This document shows positions 49,360 to 62,759 of a stretch of 64,000 nt of DNA, piece after piece. The position numbers and the translations under genes are program-made. Each line of letters opens with the position of its first letter. Position 1 is the stretch's first letter. The stretch comes from Sipunculus nudus (lineage: Eukaryota > Annelida > Sipuncula > Golfingiida > Sipunculidae), in NCBI GenBank assembly GCA_026874595.1, contig CM049307.1, forward strand, positions 40,744,362 through 40,808,361, given 5' to 3'. Below the pieces are notes generated by a model. That model was not told the origin of the DNA. It saw nothing but the letters and a program-made list of their open reading frames with translations, and made no database searches.

Positions 49360-50852
49360 TCGCCAGACAAAGTCTGAATTTACTATGGTTTAGGCACAGT
49401 TGCGCTGCTGCCGCAGAGATATTGTTTGGACGCGATAACTCAAAAAATATTTTACAGATCTTTACCAAACTTGAGATGTTCATAGATATGGGTGAGAGGA
49501 CAAAGCCTATTTAATATGGGGTCATGACCTTTACTAGGAAAGTGACCTTGACCTTGAATAGGTCCATTTTGGGGGGAAAATCACACATTCTTAAATATCT
49601 CGAGAAATCTTGCATCGATTGATCCAAAAATCAACTTGACCGAAGATATTAGATAGTGTTGTCATGTATCAGAAACTGGTGGCACCACCTGTTATCCTTT
49701 TCTTGATTTCATGCCATTTAATACCCCCATCATTGCCATTTAACAGTACTGTGAGCATTAAAAGTAAAAAACTAATGGACAGATTTCTATGATATTATGC
49801 CTATACATAGACCGGACTGTGAGCATTATAAGTCTTAAACTTATTGACAGATTGGGCTGAAATTGTGCATGTATATTGACCTTGGATACCTTCCTCTTGT
49901 ATTCAAGACTGGTGGCACCATCTGCAATTGGTGCCGTGGCGTCCATCTGTACATGTGTTTTGGGTGAAAATTGCTCATATCTCCTGAGTGGTTTAAGGTA
50001 TGGGGCTGAAATTTGACATGTCCATCCATCTCGGAAATATTTCTCGTAAACCAGACAGGTGGCGCCACCTACCTTCCCGTTTTCGTAGAACAAATTAATG
50101 CCCTTTTCTGAGGAGTGGTTTGCCCTATTGGTCTGAAATTGTGCATATCCATAGATCTTGGACTCCTCCATCTTGTACCTAAGACTGGTAGTGCCATCTG
50201 CAAAAGTTTTGCTGTGGCGTCAATCTGTACATGTGTTTTCAGTGGAAATGGCTCATAAATCTGGAGTGGTTTAAGGTTTGGGTCTGAAATTTGACATGTC
50301 CATCCATCTCGGAAATTTTTTTGGTAAACCAGACAGGTGGCGCCACCTACCCTCCCGTTTTCGTAGAACGAATTAATGCCCTTTTCTCAGGAGTGATTTG
50401 GCCTATAGGCCTGAAATCGTGCATATCTATAGATCTTGGACTCCTCCATCTTGTACGCAAGACTGGTGGCACCATCTGCAATCGTTTTGCCATGATGTCT
50501 ACCTGTATTTTGCTCATATCTGAGATGTCCTTCAATGTGTTGGTGTCCAATTTGGCATATACATCCATCTTTGAGAGTTTTTCTTGTTAACCAGACAGGT
50601 GGTGCCACCTACCTTACCATTTTTATAGTATAAATTCATCCCCTTTTTATTAGAGTGGTTCTCTTTATTGGCCCTCATATTTGGTTGAGAAATATTGTTT
50701 CTCAAGTTGATAGATGAAAGAAACAAAAGTAGCTTGCCAGGTGTCAGTATATGCTGCTGAAGTTTGGGGGACTATTCTTAAAGGGGAGGGGGGGGGGGGG
50801 GGATTAATTCTCTGGCGATACTATGGCACCTGCGGTGCCAAGAAATATCTAG
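49360..50852 (+). mobile_element. Helentron/HINE-like element, 1.5 kb, downstream of eRF3
   Basis: Begins TCGCCAGACAAAG after TA. Ends with hairpin TGGCACC-TGC-GGTGCCA (50824-50840), an 8-base spacer AGAAATAT and CTAG (50849-50852). The subterminal repeat TATCGCCAGA is inverted as TCTGGCGATA just before the 3' hairpin. The core has about 2.5 units of roughly 265-280 bp, each with the palindrome AGGTGGCGCCACCT (50057-50070, 50335-50348). No coding capacity. Confidence 0.8.
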
Positions 50853-52830
50853 TTTTTTAAATTGTTTCTGTTTAAATCTCAAATTCTTGTTCTGGCCTGA
50901 TCTCCTAATAGCTTATAAAACAAGGATTTTTTATGCTCTCTGTGGGGAAGTTGCCCAACACATTCTTACTCTAGGCCTTTATGAAAATCTAAAAGAATGC
51001 TCCAAAAGAAAACAGTATCACAAATGGAAATTTAAAGGTGTATTTGTACCATCATCCTCGTGTTGCTTTCTTCCAAGAAGAGATTATAATTCCTGTACAT
51101 TTAATTTTTTATAGCATGTGGATAGGTGCCATGATACTTAAATAACTGCAAGAATTACTGCTGAATGGTACATGCTTAAAAAAAATGTCAACATTGTAAA
51201 ATGTGGAATATACAATAAAATGGCAATGAGTAAACTTTACTTTCGTTGAAAAATAAAATTCAAACTTGTTGCACCCTTCCGAACTTATCTGGCCCATCCA
51301 TTGGGCTTAAAAGTCTCCATGAAAAGGGTCATCTGTATTTGGCCTCATAGCTGTAATTTTTGAATTGGTAGCCAGGGGCGGATACAGAATCTTAGAAAAA
51401 GAGGAGGGGGGGGGGGGGTCAGCCACTGACACGGGTAAACAAGCGAGTCGGGGGGGGGGGGAGGGTGCTGGTTGACCAATATGTAACTCATGCAGAGTTA
51501 TAGAAAATAAAACAGACTGTATTATTTCTATTCTTCCCCCCCCCCCCAAATTTTCGAAAAAGAGGGGATGCACCCATTCTTTGTTTCCAGCCGTGGAAAC
51601 TTTTTTTAAGGGTTTTCAGTGTATGAGACAAATTTTTCCCGCCTGGACCCCCCCCCCCTTCCGGACCTCGGGACACTTATTTTAGGTTTTTCCAAAAGTC
51701 CTCCAGGGTTTGACCCCTCCTTTCCCAAATCCTGGATCCGCCCCTGAGATGTAGAATTTAAATACAACAGAAAGTTCGCTTTAAGTAAAGACTGTGTCCT
51801 TAGTGTAAATGTCATCTGAATGCGGCATCTTAGTGGTTCAAGTTGTCACCCTAGTTTGATGCAGCCTCACAGATGGCGCCAGATGCAGCCGTGTTGAACA
51901 CAATTTCCTAATCGTGCTTCGAGCCCGACGTCCGGGGTACCCTTAAAATACAAAGGTGTAACAGAAGAGGGGGTGACGTAGACTGACAACGCGCAAGAGT
52001 TCCTTTTTAATTTATTGATCTTTCATAAACAGTCGTCATAAGAATGCTGGCTGTGACATCTCCTCAGAGGAAAACTGCACTTCCATTTGCGTAAGCGAAA
52101 ATTGAACCAAAACCACGATTTTTCCCCATAAGAAATGTGGATTAAAAACCTAATTTTCCTAAGCATATTATTTTTTAAAAAATCTCTTCATTACCAGCAA
52201 GCACTCTCGCTCACACAACAGATGTCGGTTTCAGACAGCATGACATATTTTCGGGTTTATACTTGATGTTTATTATATGCGCAAGAGATACTATTTCTTG
52301 CGTACAAGAGAACCATCGTATGCTCATGGCCTTTTCTACCAGATATTCACTCCGTAAGTTTTTGTTTGTGCCCTGAGGCTGGCGGAATCCTGTTAAAGCC
52401 GTTGATTTGAGGAGGCAGTTTGCGCAAACTGCATATATCACGACTCGGTGTTCGCTTCAAAATAAACCTGATTGGCCTATAGTTCATTAACACGGAATCG
52501 TGACGGCATACATATCGTCGAGACGTATATGCCATCATTTTCTTCTCTTTTCTGTATGTATTTAAGTATCGATTGATAAAAAAATTTCTTCCACTAATGA
52601 TAATATGAATCATCCCTTTCCCTCCTTGTCATTAGGTTCCTATCATGCACACAGTGAAATTTCATATATCCCTGTCATCCAAAATGAGGACCAGATATGT
52701 TCTCTATTCTACACTTTTTTCCAGCTCAAATTATTTCTTTTTCTAACAAATTACAAAAACAATGGTAGATGAGTTGTGGAACCACCATCAAGTCTACGCT
52801 GGGTAAAAATTATATAGGACGTATGTATTA
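50743..52830 (+). repeat. 2.1-kb duplicated segment, copy 1
   Basis: Runs from the last 110 bases of the Helentron-like element to about 2 kb beyond its end. It matches 61866-63867 almost base for base. It contains a CAGGGGCGGAT MITE at 51373-51746. No recognisable gene; the open frames within are preserved only because the copies are young. Confidence 0.9.
51373..51746. mobile_element. CAGGGGCGGAT MITE, copy 1
   Basis: Ends CAGGGGCGGATACAGAATCT and its inverse finishing GGATCCGCCCCTG. Several G/C homopolymer runs lie inside. 374 bp. Confidence 0.7.
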
Positions 52831-54668
52831 CATAAGGAATGTAGACAAATACCCTCCGACAACTCACATCTTTCCTTTCTAACCCTTGGTGTGCAAAAAT
52901 AAACTAGTAACTTTTCCCGGCGGTCCGAAGAGAATGCAAAGAAAGAAAGCATCGCAGGCACCATGCCGGAGGTTTCCCGTTTTGATTTTACCTGCCCGCA
53001 AATAACCAGTACTCTTCCGCTCTTACAAAGTGAGGTAAAGAGAAATAATCATTTAGTGAAGACCTCGACCAGAGGTCAGAGCGGAAAACGGCAATCTTGA
53101 ATGGAACCCGTGGACCCCAAACTAAGGTCTAGCTCTCAACCATTGCTTCACACGCTCCATACATTCATTGTTGAGATATGAATAACATAACAATACTAAA
53201 TCAAAACGGGGAATGATCGCACTTTTATTTTTTTTCCATTGTATAATTTTATCATTTGTTTAAAATATTTTATTAAAATATTAGACCTACTAATGGCTCT
53301 GGTTACTTTACGTATTTGTATAAACGTGTAGGGGCCTATAGTAACATATCACTGGATTTTGGACGGATGATAATTAAAACGTGCCCTATATAGCTACAAC
53401 TGAAATATCTTGTTTAAACATACTCGACAGCTGGTCTGGATACACCATACATGCATGGAGTTTTTGTTAATTAAATTTGGCTGGGGTCTACAGGGCTGAT
53501 CTGTTTATACTGATAGCGAATTAATAAACTCCCACAGACATATGGTGCATGATTAAAATTGAGACATCGGTCCTGGGATAAAAACATGTTGATAATGGTG
53601 ACAGCCTGAAACAGAACGTTATTTCATTATTTAATTATAATATTTTTAATTTCTCCCAAAAAAATATGTGATCTCCGACGACAGAGTTGAAATGAGGTGC
53701 TCATTTTCAGTCTGTCTCCCTGCTTGCCCCGTCAGTTAGTCTGTACATCCTTTGACCTGTAGGTTTGCTTTTTAATATGTCCCCCTGCATGCCCGTCAGT
53801 AAGCTGTGTTTCCATGCGCATATTAACGTATTTGCAAGAGGAGCGATTTTCACGGATAGTCTTAATTCGTGAACTCAGGGATTCGGGGTAAAATGACGTC
53901 ACTTCACCCTCTTTTTGTGGGAAACCTGCGAGATCCACTGTACAGACAGATCTATATACATCTGCCAGTTCACGCATAATATTATACTCGCACACAGAAA
54001 CATACCTAATTTTTCACGCACATATACGCGCACATTGAAACACAGCTTAATTAAGTCTGTGTATACTCATAGCCCTGCTTGCCTTCCTGTCAGTAAGTCT
54101 GTGTATCAACTGCCCTGCTTGCTTTTCAGTCTGTCTACCATGTACCATGTCATGTCGGGGGCATTTATTAATGAGTTTACCATCTTTAACAAACTGCATT
54201 TAAGGTTTTTTTTTCCTCATGAGTTATCTTGCGGTACAGGTGCGTATTGAATAGGAAACGAAAGATTTTATCTGTTGCAAAATGAGTTGTGCTTATGATT
54301 ATTTATTACTACTTATTTGAAATTATTTATGATATACATTGTATATCTGCTCCAGTGATTTTACCCTCAGTTATATCAATTCCCGTGACTAATTATGAAA
54401 AGTGTGGCCATATATTCCTTACAAAGGTGGGAAATGTCTGAACTAATCCGAGCGATCAGAGACTAACATTCATAGAACTTATTTTAAATATAAAATTCCT
54501 ACTGTTACGACATTTGGCGCTTTACAACGTTAAACGCTGGATAAAATATTTTATTATAGAAACTCTGCATTTGCTATTTTTCTTTGCAAAATGTTATAAC
54601 CTCTGCTTTGAGTGCACATAGTTGATGGAGAAATCTTTAAAGTTATAACTTCAGAAAGACTAATAATG

Positions 54669-54729
<61 letters not shown>

Positions 54730-57153
54730 GTTTGTGTGTGTGTGAGGGTGTGTGTCTGTGTATAAAACACAGCCAAAACTCAGAAGTGGACATCTACGTC
54801 TCATGTGTCATGGTGCGGTATGGCCCTGTATATAGTTCATGGAATATATAAAAAAAATTATTAAGCCAAATAGTTCTTGTACACATAGTCATCTTATTTG
54901 GCCTGTAAACATGCACGCGTGTTCTGCTCCCAAAGGCGACATTAGCTACAAAAATGATAAAAAGGTTGCCCGGACTACACTCGAGGATATCAGGGTGTCT
55001 TGATATTAAGCTCTCAGGTAATAAATGAAGGTAACTAAGCATGCGTGCTCATAATTATTCATAACCCGCCTGACCATCACCGGCCATATATATTTCTGTG
55101 TAAATTAACTCAAGCGCGAGCTTACATTACATTCTGACAAATTTTTCCCTGACCGAATCTTCCTCAAAGAGGTGATTTAAAATCTATTGTCCGATTTATT
55201 CACGGATGTGGGAATATGACCTTCAGATGAACAAGGTATCGCCTGTGTTCAGACTGCGCATGTTCAAATAAACAAGACCGTCCCTGCATTATTCTTCCAT
55301 GGATATTACAAAAAAAAAACACGCTACATGCTCGACCTCTTTGCAGGAGAAGCTAAGCGGGTTTTAAAACGTCTAAATAATGTCGCTCCTACTTGCTGAG
55401 CAGAGATTTATACTCCCTGCCCTAAATATTATAATTACAAATAATTGTGAGACAATAAAGGTGTTTAAATAATTGTCTACACACGACACCTGCATCTTTG
55501 ACACGGGAACAACTATGGATGGCGCCACCTGTTTTGGAACATGAATAATGATATACCCTATAGACAGTAAACTTATCTGCAATTATTATTAAAGAGAAAT
55601 CGCTTGTATATATTTGTACTCAAACCAATTCCACAACTTTTCATTCATGCTTTTAGGGATTTGTTGTTCAGATTTTACTCAGACTGCGCCTAACTACAGG
55701 TGTGTATACGCAAGACAAAAGTAACCTACATAGTAATTGTTGAGCAAAACCTCTGAAATGGACAGTCTCAAAAATACAACTGGACTTGCGTAAAACTGAA
55801 GGAAAAAGTAGGTGGCACCACCAGTATTAGTGCGATTGCAACACAATTTAACAATTGTTTATGATATTTTGGATAACTGGTTGGAATAATCTTGTTGAAG
55901 TTTGCATAATCACATGCAGGAACATATATCGTGTGGCCTTGTTCCCCCATGCAGTCACATTACCACAGTAGTCGAAGTACAGCCATGGTATATTTGCCCG
56001 TTATATGTATACAGGAGTTGCATTATATTTCTGATTGTATGATGCAAAATATTGGAAGACTGGAGCTCAGAATAACAAAAAAAAAAAAAAAAAAAAACTC
56101 TCAGAATTGGTTTACGCCCCGTAGTTTGCAGGATATAGGTCCTATTATTTTTTTTGTTTAAAACTATCTTGATGTCACGTATAGATTTCTAAGTTTTGTG
56201 CAAATCGAATGTATCGGTAATGAATGTTCGACAAAAATCTCGGGTTTTGGGTCTAACGGTTATAATTTATGACGGTCGGATGCAAAAGACCAATAATAAA
56301 TTCACAGCTAAGCAGAGTATACATTACTGGTAAACACTGCTTACGCTTGGCATAACTTACAAGGTTTGACGAAGGTTTTATATAGGTTTAGTCTTATAGC
56401 ATCAGCACAACTATACCTGAGGTTTAAAAAATGACGTAACACATCGGTTTCGATTTTTGCATTGTTTTATTTCAGTCACATACCATGGACATTGCATGAG
56501 AGCATCTCTGGCCCTCGATAAACGCACACAAAGTTATATACAAAATATTCCACATACAACCTTCTTTTCTATATATAAATACAATCTGCTATCAAACATA
56601 ACATGTCCCACGAGAAACTATTCCCTAAATTACATGTTTTACTTATACCACTATATGTTCTTTTAGGTATTCTTTACTTTACCGCTATTTAACCGACTGA
56701 TATCCAACCTATCCGACCTCCTCCAAAACAGAGACCTGAGGGACTTTCACCATGCACGCAGTATACGCTTGATTTGTATCACTAGACATACATTTTACCT
56801 TCACAAACTATATTGCACACGCATGATTATTGCTTCAGTGTAGTATCTTTACATCCTGTGACTACCTATCACAAATACCGACATCTTCTACATATGTTTT
56901 TAAACAGCAACTGAACTGTACCTCGACTAGATGCACTTGGTTTTTCCTTAATGTTTCCAAACCATAACTGATAATCGCTGGTACTACTAACACAATTCAC
57001 ACATCACATTCTCACCTATATCTTACCACTCTGAACAATTCACAGCGTCTGGACAGGTATACATGTGACCAAAAGGTTAAAACGCGGTTCTTCTCTTTTA
57101 AAGACAGTTTCTGCAAATGTTCACAGTAGAATACACTGCTTGTTACATCCAGG

Positions 57154-57156
<3 letters not shown>
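52831..57156. other. No gene seen
   Basis: Contains degenerate short repeats of the type 'ccctgcttgcc...gtcagtaagtctgtgta' between 53715 and 54140, a TA/TG microsatellite and an A18-21 run near 56080. No open frame with recognisable domains. Confidence 0.5.
54672..54760. repeat. (TA)n then (TG)n microsatellite
   Basis: About 28 TA units followed by GT-rich sequence. Confidence 0.95.

Positions 57157-57189
<33 letters not shown>
57157..57189. repeat. (TA)n microsatellite
   Basis: About 16 TA units directly next to a MITE fragment. Confidence 0.9.
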
Positions 57190-57192
<3 letters not shown>

Positions 57193-57350
57193 GCGGATCC
57201 TGGAGAAGGGTCCAGGCGGTGCAACCCCTCCCCCCCCCCCCCTTTTTTCAGCCACTGTAACTTTTTTTAAGGGTTTCAGACCAATTTTGGCGGCCTGGAC
57301 CCCTATTTGCCGGACCTTCGGACCCTTTTTTTAGGTTTTGTCATTGTCCT
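57190..57350. repeat. CAGGGGCGGAT MITE fragment
   Basis: GAAGCGGATCCTGGAGAAGG followed by a poly-C run, then text matching the interior of the copy at 51373 ('taagggtt', 'cggcctgga', 'ttttaggttt'). The right end is lost. Confidence 0.5.
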
Positions 57351-58835
57351 CCTGTTTGTATTTCTTTGGTTACCTCCTGCATTACAATGCGGATTCCCAT
57401 CTCTCATACTCTCCCAATAGTCAATGTTTCTAAAAGTAACCAGGTTTACAGGTTAAAATATTTCCACTGCAAGCATCGAACCTTGACACCCATAACATTC
57501 AATAAACAGCAAAACTAAGACAAGGACAGATGACCTAAATTAATGCAATTTGTGTTTAATTATCTGGTTATTAAAATATGTTAACAGTTTATAAATACAT
57601 TAATTCATGAAACAATGAGACTTGTAATGAATACACATATAACCAATTCCATGGACATTGGAAAATTAAATATATCATAAACAAGGGATCCATGGGTCAC
57701 GGCGCTCAGCTGAAGTTTGAAATTTTGCAAATGCAAAATATGCAAAACATTCTATTGCAATGTTTTTCATTTATATAAGCATATGAGAAGCTAAGAGGAA
57801 AGGGGCCCTCCTACTTGGTTATAGTAAAGTTCTAAATATATGATTGCAAACTAATACTCTGACAAGACTGTCATGAAGAAAAACAGCATGCAGTAACAGT
57901 TTTGAGATACTGTGATGCATATGAAAAATTTACAGATGGACAGGCAAGTGGACAGAATGGACTAATACCTTTATTTCACTTTCAAGAGTAAAATGCATTT
58001 AAGTTTATATATAAGCCTATTTTTTTAGCATATCCACTTTTTCCATTAATAGTTTTTATCCGATTCATTTTTTTTATTTACAAGTTTTATAAATTTGTAA
58101 TAAAAAAACTGAAAATACAAGTTAAAATATTAGAATTCTAAGTTGCAATCATTATATATCCAGAGTGTAGCTCATATTGGGTCATATTATGCATACACAT
58201 GTATTTTATTATTTTTAAATCACAAATGTTTAAACTGAATTAAAAAGAAAATAATGCCACAACATGGCAGCTACAAGATTATTCCTTGAATCCCTATTAA
58301 AAAGTTTTGCACATTGGAGTTTTCAGTACATGCTTAATTTTATTCACCAAAATAAAATAAAAGATTCAGTAAATTTGATAAAATAAAAACATCTGTTCAA
58401 ATAAAGTATACACACTGTTAGTTGAATGAGGGACAAACAATATCATTGTGCTAATTACTATCTCAGCTATAATTTATTACTGGAATTAATAGTCAATTTC
58501 ACACTTGGTGAAGTTTTTACTTTTCTAAAGTAAGGAATTACTTATCTGATGAACATCCACACTTTCATACCAATACACCACTTTGTGGACACAATTCAAT
58601 GTGCTCTTTAATCATTGTAACCCTGGTGGTACAATACAAAATCTAAAATGTAGCATAGCCAAGAATAAAATAAAATACAGAAAATTATAACATTCATCTA
58701 GTTGATGCACCATCGGGGGGGGGGATGCAGGGCAGAGGGGAAGCCTGCTAGTAGTGGCCAAGCTGAGCAAAGGCAAGCTGCCTAGGGTCAGTTACATAAT
58801 GCAAAAAACAGTTTAAAAAAATGTGCTATTGCCAA

Positions 58836-59409
58836 AGTTGGACAAAATGTAAGGTATTGATTTTATATTTATGCTAATAACTTGACAAATTTGCAAAATT
58901 CAGATCTAATTTTGGGTAAACAACTGAATCTTGATAAAATAAAGTTATATTCCTGAAAAAAATGTCTCCAGCTTCAGCAATTCTCATGTTAGGTGAGTAA
59001 ATATATTTCCTGATTTTTTAAAAATTGCATTATATTTGGGCCCATAACTTCAAAATAATACCCAATACTGACCTAATTTTTGCTATGTTCATAGAAAATG
59101 TAGGGAAGAAAATGAATACTAAATATGATCAAAAACAGATCCGTGGTTTTGATATTAGGCAGCCTTGAAGTGTAACAATGGCTTTTTATTGGAAAACGGA
59201 GGTTTTTCCTTAATATCTCGAAGGAACGAAGTCCTAATGACCCAATTTTTGGTATGGTAGGAGATTTGGGGAACATCTAATGGTATGCAAAGTTTTGGAT
59301 TCGTAGGTCCAACGGTTTTAAAACGTGCCCTGTTAACGGACGGACGGCCGGATGGACGACGGACAAAGGACCACGACTATAGCTCAGATGACTTATAGTC
59401 AGCTGAGCT
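58836..59409 (-). repeat. Dispersed repeat, AGCTCAGCTGACTATA family, copy 3
   Basis: Inverted relative to copies 1 and 2; the terminal ATAGTCAGCTGAGCT is at the right end, preceded by GGACGGACGGCCGGATGG-like text, seen as a degenerate form in the other copies. Confidence 0.65.
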
Positions 59410-60045
59410 AAAAAACAGAACTATCCAACTTTTATACCTTGCAACACTGTTTGTAATCTACAGGTTTGGAACATGTGTCAAACATTTATGCACAAACTGT
59501 CAACTCTACAGTAAGACATAATACAAAAGAGTAATCTGAACAAATCCACTAAAATATATGCGATATATGATAGAGCTGGCAAGAAAATACGAAACAACTG
59601 CTAATGCTGAGTGGAAATGCTAAATCTGCTGTTCACATGCATGTCTCACTGAGAATAAAGCATGAACCAGAAACAATTACAAACCTTTAGGTCACAAAAA
59701 ATAATATATATGGTTCTGCTGACGTACCGCTCCATTTTTTGTGATTCTTTTTTTTTAATTTCAAACCAGGCCCAGGTGGTAATCTTTGCTCCTTCACTGC
59801 CTTGAATAATTAAAGAATTCTCAGAGATGGTCAAAATGTTAATTATAAACGTCATTTCAAGAATTTAAGCAATTTTTTTATTTACTGGCTAGCTTGCAAA
59901 ATTACACATACTGTCTTGGGAAAGAAAATAATAAAGATAATTTACCTGTTTACAATATCTTGTTCATACCCAGAGTCAATGAAACAATATTTGGTGTGAC
60001 CTCCCCTTAGTGTTCTTTGCAGCTAGTCATTATATATGAACATTA

Positions 60046-60353
60046 AGGCCAAAAAAATAATAAAAGGTATGGTTCTCAGGCACCAACCGCATAAATTAAA
60101 CTACCCTGCATCAAAAATTTTTATTTAGATTTTCATCTTTCAAATTGATAAAATAATACAATTTTGATAAGATTTCCTTTGTTATAAACTGCTTTTACCT
60201 GTTTAGCAAAATAATCTGTTATTTTCATGCTTTTCCCTGACCATATGACATTTTTATCAAAACATACAAAAAAGGTCAAAAATAAAATATCGCCCGCCCG
60301 CACTGTTTTTTTTTTAAAGTTGCCTGAGAACCAAACCTTTTTTTTTTTTGCCT
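60046..60353. mobile_element. MITE copy 3, same family
   Basis: 308 bp, AGGCCAAAAAAATAATAAAA at the left and a T-rich inverse ending GCCT at the right, with a somewhat shortened interior compared with copy 2. Confidence 0.7.
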
Positions 60354-60734
60354 AAAAGACATGATTTATTTCAAGTAAAAGTAACAAATTCTCCATTATC
60401 TTGGAAATATGATCTTGCAATAGCTCAGTGTCTGGTAACAACCCAAAGGCTACCTTAGACAATGCACATACATGAAAATCTTGCACCATGTCTAATTAAA
60501 ACTGACCTTTAGACTGCATGAAACCATGTTTCTTTGCGGTTTCACTTTTAAAATAAGAAAGAAGCAAAACATGTGGCTTAATACAAAAAAGAATACTGAC
60601 AGAGTGCATAACACAGCTGACCAGTCATCCTCTAAAGAAGACACTTACGGTAAGATCTGTATCACTCATGTTTACATATAGGTTAATTTAAACATATGGT
60701 GCTGTGACATGCACAATTCTAAAAACCACCCTTG

Positions 60735-60790
60735 CCAGAGGCGGATCAAGAATTTTGGAAAAGATGGATGGGGAAGACTGAAAAACTCCT
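60735..60790. repeat. CAGGGGCGGAT MITE end fragment
   Basis: CCAGAGGCGGATCAAGAATT followed by purine-rich sequence resembles one end of the family only. Confidence 0.4.
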
Positions 60791-61649
60791 CAGGTCGAAA
60801 AAAGTGAAACAAACATAACATCACGAAAAAGCTGCTACTTGTTTTTAAGTCTGTATGTGTAGTTGGCCACATCTGTTCATATTACATTATTAAGAGTTTT
60901 ATTTTTCTAAATTTCATTAACAAATAACAAAATGTGAACCAGCAAAATAAACCAACTTCATATACACAGCAATATCCGACGATGAGCAGGTCTGTATACA
61001 TGTTAGAGTTACACACTTAACACACTTCCCTTGAAGTGGCAGATCATATTGTTACAAACTTTGATTTTTAAGGACAAACATGGTGTTACCATGTACCAGC
61101 TATTCACAGAGAGATGTTTATTCAGCGCCTCTGTTTACACTACAGTACAAACTATATAAGTGCACAATACTGAAGTGATCCTTTATGCATTTACTATAGA
61201 TTGAGGACAAACCAGTTATTTCTTCCTTACAAAAGATCATATACAACCTGAAAAATGTCCATTTCTGTCTGGCTGTCACACACAAATATACTGACCCTGT
61301 TTCTTGGTAAATGTCTGCGTTTTCCTGTTTTTTTTTTCGCACTGTCAATTCAGAATAATTTCAACTTCATGAAACACTTTATCATAAAAAAAGTTTGTAC
61401 CCTCTTTTCACATATGCATAAACACACACAAAAGGCTACTACTTGGGAATGTCTAACATCACTGATTGTGTATATGCATGTGTGTGTTAGCAAACAAAAG
61501 AATCCCAGGTTATACTTGTTCTTATTATAGAAACTGACAAACTGTGGTGGCATCTACCTGGACAAAATGTTCAATGTATACATGTATTCCATCAAGCATT
61601 GAACAATATATATCTAGTTATATATACAGTATATGTACATATATAAATA

Positions 61650-61650
<1 letters not shown>

Positions 61651-61700
<50 letters not shown>

Positions 61701-61705
61701 GTATA
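61651..61705. repeat. (TA)n microsatellite
   Basis: About 22 TA units followed by GTATAT units. Confidence 0.95.
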
Positions 61706-61865
61706 TATACACACAGTAGAATCTCTGAATAACGGACACTGACAGAATTGGACCTTTTGCCCTCAATAGAGAGGTGCGCTTAGTAGGGAGGTTAAAGTTT
61801 TCTGGACCTACATTCAAGGATCTGCCCCTAAGTGGCCATAAAAAGGAGGTCCCCTTAGTACAGAG

Positions 61866-61967
61866 GTCAGTATATGCTGCTGAAGTTCGGGGGACTATTC
61901 TTAAAGGGGTGGGGGGGATTAATTCTCTGGCGATACTAGGGCACCTGCTGTGCCAAGAAATATCTAG
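61866..61967 (+). mobile_element. Solo 3' end of a Helentron-like element
   Basis: Matches the last about 110 bases of the 49360-50852 element, including the poly-G run, TCTGGCGATA, a slightly mutated hairpin (GGGCACC-TGC-TGTGCCA) and AGAAATAT-CTAG at 61964-61967. It is the left edge of the second copy of the 2-kb duplication. Confidence 0.75.
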
Positions 61968-62487
61968 TTTTTTAAATTGTTTCTGTTTAAATCTCAAATT
62001 CTTGTTCTGGCCTGATCTCCTAATAGCTTATAAAACAAGGATTTTTTATGCTCTCTGTAGGGAAGTTGCCCAACACATTCTTACTCTAGGCCTTTATGAA
62101 AATCTAAAAGAATGCTCCAAAAGAAAACAGTATCACAAATGGAAATTTAAAGGTGTATTTGTACCATCATCCTCGTGTTGCTTTCTTCCAAGAAGAGATT
62201 ATAATTCCTGTACATTTAATTTTTTATAGCATGTGGATAGGTGCCATGATACTTAAATAACTGCAAGAATTACTGCTGGATGGTACATGCTTAAAAAAAA
62301 TGTCAACATTGTAAAATGTGGAATATACAATAAAATGGCAATGAGTAAACTTTACTTTCGTTGAAAAATAAAATTCAAACTTGTTGCACCCTTCCGAACT
62401 TATCTGGCCCATCCATTGGGCTTAAAAGTCTCCATGAAAAGGGTCATCTGTATTTGGCCTCATAGCTGTAATTTTTGAATTGGTAGC

Positions 62488-62759
62488 CAGGGGCGGATAC
62501 AGAATCTTAGAAAAAGAAGAGGGGGGGGGGGGGTCAGCCACTGACACGGGTAAACAAGCGAGTCGGGGGGGGGGGAGGGTGCTGGTTGACCAATATGTAA
62601 CTCATGCAGAGTTATAGAAAATAAAACAGACTGTATTATTTCTATTCTCCCCGCCTGGACCCCCCCCCCCCTTCCGGACCTGGGGACACTTATTTTAGGT
62701 TTTTCCAAAAGTCCTCCAGGGTTGGACCCCTCCTTTCCCAAATCCTGGATCCGCCCCTG
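62488..62759. mobile_element. CAGGGGCGGAT MITE, copy 2, internally deleted
   Basis: Same ends as copy 1, but 272 bp: the segment between two C-runs in copy 1 (about 51536-51641) is missing, consistent with recombination between poly-C tracts. Confidence 0.7.

Larger units (their letters stand above)
57351..61650. other. No gene seen apart from listed repeats
   Basis: AT-rich flank with the inverted dispersed repeat at 58836, MITE copy 3 and a G-run near 58715. No exon-like signal. Confidence 0.5.

Noticed and set aside
52347-52613. 88-aa open frame conserved in the duplicate at 63385-63651
   Set aside because: Conservation follows from the recent 2-kb duplication; no domain, and one copy carries changes of random type.
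61774-62229. 151-aa plus-strand open frame
   Set aside because: Runs across the junction between two repeats and the Helentron-like 3' end, so it is a chance fusion.
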